Part shown: one piece after another, positions 34,775 through 42,600 of the stretch
How the letters are laid out: every line of letters begins with the position of its first letter
Numbering within the stretch: the first letter of the stretch is position 1
NCBI GenBank assembly: GCA_016125005.1
Contig: WGMQ01000003.1
Coordinates: forward strand, 1 to 64,000
Length of the DNA: 64,000 bases
Reading direction: 5' to 3'
Source of the DNA: a bacterium
Lineage (GTDB): Bacteria > Sumerlaeota > Sumerlaeia > SLMS01
The notes under the pieces: model-generated
Database searches by the model: none
Told to the model about the DNA's origin: nothing
The model's input: the letters and a program-made list of their open reading frames with translations, nothing else
Translations under genes and position numbers: made by a program

Positions 34775-36168
34775 GGCGGCGCTCCGGCGAGTTTTTTCTC
34801 CAAGGCTGCTGCAGGACCGTACTGCACGCGGGCAGTGTCCGCAAGGCCTTGGAAGCGCGCGCCGGTCGATTGGGCGCGCCGGATCAGGTCGAAAAGGAGC
34901 GCCTTCCACCCGGGGCGGACGCACTCGTGGAAATGATGCGGATGCATGACGAGGACAAAGCAGCCGCCGACCAACCGGCACCGATCCATCAGCGTCGCGA
35001 GGCGGTCGAAGGTGCGCTCCGGCGAGAGGCGCAGGTGGTAAATGAAGGTCGAATCCATCGCAACCGGGGGCAGTTCGATGACGGACGGGCTCGTGGCGAA
35101 CGGGAAGCAGGTGCCGTGACGAAAGCCGGGAATCTCGCCGAAGCCGAGGCTTGAATCCACGAGCGATTCACTCTCTTCACGGCCTGTATAGACAGCCTGT
35201 CTGGTGCGAAGATAATGCGCCCGATGGACGGGCGTGATGCGGTCGCCGAGCACACGACGCAGGCGATCCCACTGGGCGGAGAATGCCTTGGCAGGGCGCT
35301 CGCTGGTTGTATAGCTCGAGTGCAGGCCCACCTCATGGAACTCGTTGTCGAGCACATGAGCAAGTTGCCGCGCCAGCGGCGTCCCGGAACGAAGCGCGTA
35401 GCTGTCCAGCCGATGCCAGCGATGAGTCTGCACGAGGAACGTCGCCGGGACACCGATGGCCTCCAACTGCTCGCCCAGCTCACGAAGGCGAATCTCCGGG
35501 TCCACTTTCAGACGCGCAGCGGCCTGCGCCACATCCCCGGCGAATTGACGCAGGCGGCGCGGGTCACGTCGCGAAAGCTCCATTGCCTGCCGGGCGAGGC
35601 GCTTGGGATGGAGCAGCCCGTCGGTGTCGATGTCGAAGGTCGCGCAGAAAGTCCACACAGGAGGAGGCGGAGTCGGAAGGCCCGCCAGCCCGCAGACAAT
35701 CGCCAGAAACGCGCGGGCCAACTCGTCCACCACGGGATGATCTAGCTGATCAAGGCGATGCAACAGGTTCGCGCTCGGCGCGATGCGACCGTGCTCGTCC
35801 CGCTCCTCCTGGTGCTCAAGCCGCGGCGAGAGCAGATCCGCAACCAACCGGACCAGATCGATCCCAAGGGTCGACTGTCTATACGGAGACGATTGCAGCT
35901 CCCGGGCTTGCAGCTCGTGCGGCGCCTTGAGCAGTGCGGCGTGCTGATCGAGCGACGTGGTCGCGACACGAGGGATCAGGAGGCTCGGGCGCGCGAGTTG
36001 GGACTCGTCTCCGTAAAGCAGCACGACGTCCGCCGCTGCGGCCTCCACGACCTGCCCGGCGATTCCCGCGCGAAGCAGCAGGGCGGCGAAGCCCCGCCGC
36101 TCGTCCGCGGACAGCGATGTTGTATAGACAATCGCGACCGTCGGGAGCCGCGGCGCCGCTCCGGTCAC
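34771..36168 (-). CDS. Polysaccharide deacetylase-like protein (DUF7033-type N-terminus)
   Basis: 465 residues. The central/C-terminal part has the NodB-like fold: CATFDIDTDGLL (motif 1 Asp), EVGLHSSYTT (motif 2, one His instead of the usual HxxxH pair), RAHYLR, and a C-terminal VMHPHHFHE segment. The N-terminal 140 residues (TVAIVYTTSLSADERRGF...) form a separate domain seen with this subgroup. No signal peptide is seen, so it acts in the cytoplasm, perhaps on a lipid-linked or nucleotide-linked amino sugar. Activity is uncertain because the metal site is not canonical. Three exact words (35186, 35877, 36122) fall here. It overlaps both neighbours by 4 bases. Confidence 0.8.
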   Translation of the reverse strand: MTGAAPRLPTVAIVYTTSLSADERRGFAALLLRAGIAGQVVEAAAADVVLLYGDESQLARPSLLIPRVATTSLDQHAALLKAPHELQARELQSSPYRQSTLGIDLVRLVADLLSPRLEHQEERDEHGRIAPSANLLHRLDQLDHPVVDELARAFLAIVCGLAGLPTPPPPVWTFCATFDIDTDGLLHPKRLARQAMELSRRDPRRLRQFAGDVAQAAARLKVDPEIRLRELGEQLEAIGVPATFLVQTHRWHRLDSYALRSGTPLARQLAHVLDNEFHEVGLHSSYTTSERPAKAFSAQWDRLRRVLGDRITPVHRAHYLRTRQAVYTGREESESLVDSSLGFGEIPGFRHGTCFPFATSPSVIELPPVAMDSTFIYHLRLSPERTFDRLATLMDRCRLVGGCFVLVMHPHHFHECVRPGWKALLFDLIRRAQSTGARFQGLADTARVQYGPAAALEKKLAGAPP

Positions 36169-36932
36169 CGCGCTTCCACTTCGGGCGGAAGGCCTGCGGT
36201 GAAAGGCGCAATCGCCTCGCGATCGGAGACGAGGTTGCTGGCGCGGAGCAGGGACTCAAAGGTTCCCGCGTCCGTCCACCAGCCGTCCATCTGGCTGTAA
36301 CCGAGGTCGCCGCGACGCAGGTAGGCGTTGTTCACGTCGGTGATCTCCAGCTCGCCACGCCCGCTTGGCTTGAGGGTCTTGATGACCTCCCAAACGTACT
36401 CGTCGTACATATAGATGCCGGTCACGGCCTTGTTGCTGGGCGGGTTCTTGGGCTTCTCGATGATGCTCTTGATGGCGCCGGTGGAATCGAACTCGCAAAC
36501 GCCAAAGCGCTCCGGGTCGGGAACGTCGCGCAGCACGATATGGGCGCCGCTCTTCTGGCGGGCATAGGCCTCGACGTAGGGCTTGATGCTCTTCTCGACC
36601 ACGTTGTCGCCGAGGATCACGCAGCAGCGGTCGCCATCGACGAAGTGCTCAGCCAGGCTCAGCGCCGCCGCGATGCCGCCCTCGCCTTCCTGATAGGTGT
36701 AGTGGATGTCGTGAAGGCCGAACTCGCGCCCGTTGCCCAGCAGTTGCAGGAACGCGCCCGCGAAGTTGCCGCCTGTGACGATCATGATGTCGCGAACTCC
36801 GGCCTCGACGAGGGCCAGCAGGGGCCAATGGATCATGGGGCGGTTGTAGACCGGCAGCAGGTGCTTGTTGGTGATCTTGGTGAGGGGGAAAAGTCGGCTG
36901 CCGAGGCCGCCGGCCAGGATGATGCCCTTCAT
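36165..36932 (-). CDS. Sugar-1-phosphate nucleotidyltransferase (short RmlA-like)
   Basis: 255 residues from ATG 36932; a GTG at 36941 overlapping the previous stop is possible. Signatures: MKGIILAGGLGSRLFPLTKI (nucleotide-binding loop), NKHLLPVYNRPMIHWPL, VILGDNVVE (metal-binding Asp), EKPKNPPSNKAVTGIYMYD and DGWWTDAGTFESLL. It makes dTDP- or UDP-sugar from NTP and sugar-1-phosphate; the short form lacks the C-terminal extension of UDP-glucose pyrophosphorylases. It lies between the GT2 and deacetylase-like genes, with overlap to the latter (ATGA). Confidence 0.94.
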   Translation of the reverse strand: MKGIILAGGLGSRLFPLTKITNKHLLPVYNRPMIHWPLLALVEAGVRDIMIVTGGNFAGAFLQLLGNGREFGLHDIHYTYQEGEGGIAAALSLAEHFVDGDRCCVILGDNVVEKSIKPYVEAYARQKSGAHIVLRDVPDPERFGVCEFDSTGAIKSIIEKPKNPPSNKAVTGIYMYDEYVWEVIKTLKPSGRGELEITDVNNAYLRRGDLGYSQMDGWWTDAGTFESLLRASNLVSDREAIAPFTAGLPPEVEAR

Positions 36933-36937
36933 GATGG

Positions 36938-37969
36938 TCACTTTCCTGCCGCGGTCTCGCGGCTGGTGGATTTCCCGGCGGAGTCGTCTCCCCGGGGCGC
37001 TTCGCTTTCGTCCGACTCGATAACCTCGCGCACGAGGTACAGCGGCCGACCCTTCACTTCGTCGAAAATGCGACTGATGTACTCACCCAGCACGCCGATC
37101 ATCACCAACTGGACACCGCCGAGGAACAACACGGAAATCGTATTGGAGGCCCAGCCGGGCACCGTGCCGCCGGTCCAGCCCTGATAGAGCACCCGCAGCG
37201 AATAGAGGAACGCGATGGCCGCGGCGGTCAGGCCCACCCAAAAGGACAGGTGCAGCGGCAGCGCCGAGAAGCTGGTGATGCCGTCCATGGCGAAGCGGAT
37301 CATCTTCTGGAGCGGGTACTTCGTCTCGCCCGCAAAGCGCGCCTCGCGCGTGTAGTAGATGGGCTCCTGATGAAACCCGACCCAGGTGAAGAGCCCCCGC
37401 AGGAAGCGGTTGCGCTCGCGAAGTTCCAGCACCGCCCGCAGGGCGCGGCGGTCGATCAGGCGAAAATCGCCCGTGTCGAGCGGGATGTCGATCTTGGTCG
37501 ACCAGCGTAGCAGCCGGTAAAACGCCGCCGCCGTCAGCAGCTTGAACCAGCTTTCGCCCTGGCGCTTCTCACGGACGGCAAACACCACGTCCGCACCCGC
37601 GCGCCACTTCTCGATCATCTGCGGCAGCAACTCGGGCGGGTCCTGCAAATCCGCGTCGATCATCATGATGACCTCGCCGCGGGCGTGATCGAGCCCGGCG
37701 GTGAGGCAGACCTGATGGCCAAAGTTCCGCGACAGGTCCACGGCCCGCACATGCGGGTCCTGCTCCACCAGCGAGCGCATGATCTCCAGCGTGCGATCAC
37801 GACTGCCGTCATTGGCGAGGATGATCTCGTAACGATCCGTGCTCTCCGCCAGCACGCGCGACAGGCGTTCGTGCAGGGCCGGGAGGGACTCCTGCTCGTT
37901 ATAGCAGGGGACCACGACAGAAACGAAGGGGCGCGGACCGCGGGTCAGCATGGTGGAACGGGTGGTCAT
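36938..37969 (-). CDS. Polyprenyl-phosphate glycosyltransferase (GT2, DPM1/ArnC/GtrB-like)
   Basis: 343 residues. GT-A domain: VSVVVPCYNEQESLPAL, ILANDGSRDRT, VIMMIDADLQDPPELLP (D-x-D plus QDPPE) and GDFRLIDRRA. Two membrane helices near the C-terminus (LSFWVGLTAAAIAFLYSL and SVLFLGGVQLVMIGVLGEYISRI) match GtrB-type enzymes that make undecaprenyl-phosphate-linked sugars for periplasmic transfer. It could feed the GT-C transferases near 56.6-60.9 kb. It overlaps the TPR gene by 4 bases (ATGA). Confidence 0.94.
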   Translation of the reverse strand: MTTRSTMLTRGPRPFVSVVVPCYNEQESLPALHERLSRVLAESTDRYEIILANDGSRDRTLEIMRSLVEQDPHVRAVDLSRNFGHQVCLTAGLDHARGEVIMMIDADLQDPPELLPQMIEKWRAGADVVFAVREKRQGESWFKLLTAAAFYRLLRWSTKIDIPLDTGDFRLIDRRALRAVLELRERNRFLRGLFTWVGFHQEPIYYTREARFAGETKYPLQKMIRFAMDGITSFSALPLHLSFWVGLTAAAIAFLYSLRVLYQGWTGGTVPGWASNTISVLFLGGVQLVMIGVLGEYISRIFDEVKGRPLYLVREVIESDESEAPRGDDSAGKSTSRETAAGK

Positions 37970-38295
37970 TCGGAGGTCAGCTTCCTAAGGAAAACCTGCA
38001 ATTCCTTCACCGTCTGAAGGTCGCGATTCGCTTCGGCGACGGCCAGCCCCTGGCGGTACGCCTCAAGGGCCTTCTCGTTGTCGCCCGCCTTGCGCCACGC
38101 ATCGCCGAGCTGCTTCCAAGCAGCGGAATAGTCGGGCTTCGCCTCGACCGCGCGGGCAAACGCTCCGGCGCCATCCGCGGGGCGATTCTCCTCCAGATAG
38201 AGGCGACCGAGCAGAAACCAGCCGGTATAATCCGACGGGTCATCGGCAAGGATCTTCTCGAGTCCTAGGATTTTCTCCTCGTTGCTAAAGCTCAT
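37966..38295 (-). CDS. Small TPR protein
   Basis: 109 residues with about three tetratricopeptide units: GWFLLGRLYLEENRPADGAGAFARAV, SAAWKQLGDAWRKAGDNEKALEAY and a final capping helix. No signal peptide. It is the first gene of the six-gene overlapping operon (33124-38295), translationally coupled to the GT2 gene, so it probably helps assemble or regulate that glycan machinery. Confidence 0.88.
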   Translation of the reverse strand: MSFSNEEKILGLEKILADDPSDYTGWFLLGRLYLEENRPADGAGAFARAVEAKPDYSAAWKQLGDAWRKAGDNEKALEAYRQGLAVAEANRDLQTVKELQVFLRKLTSE

Positions 38296-38381
38296 CAGGC
38301 GGCCGCGATCCTTGGAGGACAGTCGTCGGGACGAGCCGTTTTCGTCCCGGCGCCAAGGCGCGTCAAGGGGAGGGGCAGGGG

Positions 38382-38415
38382 CCGGTGCATCTCATGGCTA
38401 CATGAGACGCACCGG
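38382..38415. repeat. Long hairpin between secreted-protein gene and TPR operon
   Basis: CCGGTGC-A-TCTCATG / CATGAGA-C-GCACCGG with a GCTA loop: 14 pairs with one mismatch. No T-run follows on either strand. It lies 3' of the minus-strand gene 38440-39504 and 5' of the operon starting at 38295, so it could be a terminator-like or mRNA-stabilising hairpin, or an operator for the operon. Confidence 0.6.
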
Positions 38416-38439
38416 ACGGAGTTTGGCCGAGAGACCGCT

Positions 38440-39504
38440 TTAATTCAGCGGCGAAAGGGCCGCTTCAAGGTCCTTGGCCCAGCGGCGAAGCTCCTCCGCC
38501 TTGGTCGGATCCTGGGGGCGCCACAGGGACAGGAGCCGGGGAAGATCCTTCCTGAAGGGGCCGGGCTCCGTCGCTAGGCGTCCGAGGAACGCCTGCGTGG
38601 CGGCGCCCTCTGCCTGATCGGGCAGGTAGCCACCGGCAAGGAACCCGACGATGAATTCTGGCGCAGCGGGCTCCGTTCGCAACGACTCGACGTACTTGAG
38701 GATCTCCTCGCTGACACGGGAATCCACCGGCGCATTGCTCAACTTGGAGAGCATGATCACCTTGTGCATTTGGCTGCCTTTGAGGAAGACATCCTCAAAC
38801 AGCGTCTGATCCCACGGCGGAAGCACGAAGAGGGCGTACGTGGTGACCTCGATGCGCAACCATTCACCGCGGGTGCGTTTCTCGGTCTTGTCCATCAGTT
38901 CCTTCATTTTGGAGAGCGCCGCCGCCCGGTCGGCAGGGGTCCAAGCGCCATCCAGTCCGCGCGTGAGGAATGCCCGCTCCGCCTCATCGACGAGCAGGTC
39001 GGTCGGTGGGAGGCGATAGGACTGCGCCGAAATGAGGCACTGATCAAGTGCTCGGGGAATAGCTCCCCGTAGACGGAGTTCGAAGACATCCATGTCATCA
39101 ATGCGGATAGGATCAGTGAGGCTACCCAAGCCGAGCGTCCAAGGCGGCCCGCCTGTGCGGATTGTGCCGCTATGCATGTAGCGAATATAGGATGCGACCG
39201 CGTAGTTCCACCAGTCGTCGGTCGGCTCTTTGGGCGGGGCGTCAAAACCGGCGGCCCAGGCAAGCGCCTCCTCCTTCGTCTTTTGTGTCAGCAGGGAGGC
39301 ATACAGCGTGGCGGAGGTGTCGGAGTCCGGAAGGTGCATGGCAAACACCGCTTGCACCAGCGGAAAGGTCGATCCCTCCGGGTCCTCGGCCTGCTCGATG
39401 CGCGCGCGGAGGATATCTTGGTAGGGATCAGAGGCGGCGACGGAAGCAGCCGGGATCGATATGGCAACGAACAACAGAACTCCGAGCAATAATTTTAGAC
39501 GCAT
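38440..39504 (-). CDS. Secreted protein of unknown function
   Basis: 354 residues with a signal peptide (MRLKLLLGVLLFVAISIPAA, cleavage probably after SVAA). The mature part is helical and acidic, with no motif that I recognise. Sections such as ADRAAALSKMKELMDKTEKR and SRVSEEILKYVESL look like helical repeats. The start has AGGGGG just upstream. A possible -10-like element lies in the 113-base gap before it, next to TATGAATAGACAG, which resembles a broken copy of the GTATAGAC word. No functional clue from its neighbours. Confidence 0.85.
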   Translation of the reverse strand: MRLKLLLGVLLFVAISIPAASVAASDPYQDILRARIEQAEDPEGSTFPLVQAVFAMHLPDSDTSATLYASLLTQKTKEEALAWAAGFDAPPKEPTDDWWNYAVASYIRYMHSGTIRTGGPPWTLGLGSLTDPIRIDDMDVFELRLRGAIPRALDQCLISAQSYRLPPTDLLVDEAERAFLTRGLDGAWTPADRAAALSKMKELMDKTEKRTRGEWLRIEVTTYALFVLPPWDQTLFEDVFLKGSQMHKVIMLSKLSNAPVDSRVSEEILKYVESLRTEPAAPEFIVGFLAGGYLPDQAEGAATQAFLGRLATEPGPFRKDLPRLLSLWRPQDPTKAEELRRWAKDLEAALSPLN

Positions 39505-39617
39505 AATTCCCCCTGTCTATTCATACAGATTCAAACCCCTCTTGTTGCAGGGGTAGTCGGCTTCGACACTACATTGGGCGGCAACGTTTATTCTAGGGCT
39601 TCGACGACGCTCGCTTT

Positions 39618-42600
39618 TCAGCGTCCCCTCGTCCTTCCCAGCAGGTCGAGAAGTGCTTCCTCGAGGTTCGGGGTGACGGGGGTGGCGTCGGCGGGGAGGG
39701 GGGCCGTGGCGCCTTGGATGACGCGGAGGGCGATGCCGGTGCTGGTGACCCGTTGCGACACGACGCGGTGGCCGGCGCGGACGAGGGCGTCGCGGATGGC
39801 GTCGAGTTCCGTGGGGCGCGGGACGGGAACCTCCCAGAGGCTGACGGTGGAGCGGCGGCGCAGGTCCTCGGGCGGGGCCAGGGCCACCATGCGGCCGTCG
39901 TTCATGACGCCGACCAGCGTGCAGGCTTCGTCGAGGTCCTCGACCAGGTGGGTGGAAAAGATCACGAGGCGGTCCTTGGCCAGTTCGGCCAGAAGCAGGC
40001 GGACCTTCACGCGCTCGACCGGGTCGAGCTTGGCGGTGGGTTCGTCGACCATGATGATGGGGGGCGAGCCGAGGAGCAGGCGCGCGATCCCGGCGCGCTG
40101 ACGCATGCCGCCGGAGAAGGTGTCGAGGCGTCGATCGAGCGCGTGGGAGAGGTTCACCTCGGAGGCGACGCGTTCGATCTCGGCGCGGCGCTGCAGGTCG
40201 GTGTCGAGCGAGCGGAGCTGGTGCAGGAGTTGTGCGACGGGGGAGCCGGGTTCCTCGACGGCGCGGGCGCGGGCCACGGTGCGCGATGACATCAGGGCGA
40301 AGAAGTCGAGGTACTCGCGCAGGGTCATCCAGCCGTAGTAGCCGTGGTCCTGGGGGAGATAGCCGACGAGGGGCGCGATCTGGCCGGGGGCGTCGCGGTG
40401 GGCGACTCCGTATAGACGAACGGTGCCGCGGGCCGGTTCCTGAAGCCCCGCCAGGACGCGCATGAGCGTGGTCTTTCCCGCACCGTTGGGGCCGAGGAGA
40501 CCGAACATGCCACGTTCGAGGGAGAGCGCCACTCCGGATAGCGCGGCGACCTCTCCACCGTCGAGCCGGAGGAGCTTGCGAATGCGGTGCGGCAGGGGAC
40601 GCGCGAGGCCACGCAGTCCCGGCGCCGGGAAGCGGACCTGAAGGTTCGTGGCGGTGATGGCCGGGGTGCCCTCGATGGGTTGGCCCGGATCGACCGCGGC
40701 GGGCAGGGCCTTGCTCTTCCAGATGCCGAGGAGCGTCAGGATATCGAGCGGCACGGTGAGGGCCATGCGAAGCGCTGTATAGACAATGGAGATGGTGGCG
40801 AGGAAGGCTCCCTTGACGATGGCCCAGAGGCCGGGGGCGACGCGGCGACGTCCGCGCAGCACGTCGATCGGGTGCATGACCGCGTTGGCCATGCCTTCGC
40901 CGGTCTCGAACAGGACCGCCAAGAAGCGCATGAAACCGGGGCGCGCCCAGCGGACGAAGTCGTCGCCGAGCAGGTAGAACGATGGGAGGACGACGAGCGT
41001 GAGCACGGTGGCGCTGGTCAATCCGCCGATGATGACAACGGCGACGGGGCGCCATTGGTTGCCTTCCTCGCCAACGAGGGCGAGCGGCAGGAGCCCCAGC
41101 ACGGTGGTCAGCCATGTCATCACGATGGGGCGCAGGCGGGTCAGGGATGCTTCGAAAATGGCGCGCGATCGGTTGATCCCCGCGCGCTGCATTTCCAGGG
41201 CGCGGTCCATCATGACGATACCGTTGTTGACTGCGAGTCCCACCAACAGGATCACGCCGAAGGCGGCCAGGTCGTCGAGCGGGAGCCCGGCCAAATCCAG
41301 CCCCCAGACGATGCCGATCAGCATGAGTGGGTTGGTCAGCAGGATGATGAAGGGGACCCAGAAGCTCTCGAACACGGCGGCCATCACGACGTAGACGAGG
41401 ATGGCTCCGGAGAACATGGTGAACATGAACTGTCCCTGGCGTTCATCGACGCGCTGCGCCTCGCCCTGAAAGGAAACCACCACGCCGCCGGGATTCGGGA
41501 CGCTGCGGGCAATGCGGCGAATGTCCTCGGTGAGGGCCGCGGCGGTTGCCGTGGGCGCGAAGAAATAGGCCACTTCCATCGAGGACTGGCGGTCGGTGCG
41601 GCGAATGCCGGCAGGCTGACGGGACTTGCTAAAGACGCCGATTTCACCGAGCGGAACGTTGCCGTGTGTCGGCGTATAGACAGCAAGGTCCTTCACCTGG
41701 TCGACGGTCGCTCCCTCGGCCTCGCGGATGACGAAGGAGACCTCGGTCACCTTGTCGCCGTCCTTGAGACGCAGCGACGAGACGGTGCCGCGGGAACGTG
41801 TGGCGCCGAGATAACGAACGAGGGTGTCCGCCTTCACGTCGTAGACGCGCGACTTGTCGCGGTCGATCTGGACCAGATAGAGCGGGTCGGTTCGCCCTTC
41901 CTCAATGCGGGCGTTGGTGATGTCGGGGTGGTAGCGGAGCGCCTCGATCAGGTTCTCCGCGTAGCGCCGGACGGTCTCGGGGTCGAGCCCGGACAGTTCC
42001 AGAATTCCCTGATTGCCGAGATCGAGCGGGGGCGATTCGAGGTTATTGGAGAATCGCTGGAGGGAGAGCTCGACCGCTGGAATATCCCCGATGAATTCGA
42101 GCATGGTCTGCTCGATCTCGCGGAAGGGCTTCTCGTCGACGCGGTCCTTCAGCTCCTTGAGGCGAATGTTGGCCTCGCCGCCATCGCTGTTGAAGGACAC
42201 GCGGAAGGTCTTGATGTCGGGATGCTCGGAGAGACGGCGTTCGATGGCCACGGCGCTGCGGTTGACGTCGGACAGCGTGGAGCCGGCGGGGGCGCGGAAG
42301 TAGACCTCCATCCACTCGCGACCGGCCTCGCGCGAGGTGGAGGTCTCCGCCACGCGCTGACAACTTTCCAGCCAGGTAAAGGCCACCGCAAAGGCGATGA
42401 GGAACACGACGCGGCCGCGGTGGCGTAGCGCCGCCTTGAGGATCGTGCCGTAGTAGATCGCGGGACCCCAGCGCTTGCGCATCTTCATGGGACGCTTGGC
42501 GGCCTTGCGCGACTTCGTCTCCAGCACGCCGCGGACGAAGACGGGAACCAGCGTCAGCGCGACCGCGAGCGATAGCAGCAGCGGGAAGATGAGCGCCAGC

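Noticed and set aside
39517-41115. 532-codon frame on the minus strand overlapping the ABC part of the fusion gene
   Set aside because: Arg/Pro/His-rich shadow in another frame of the fusion gene; no domain.
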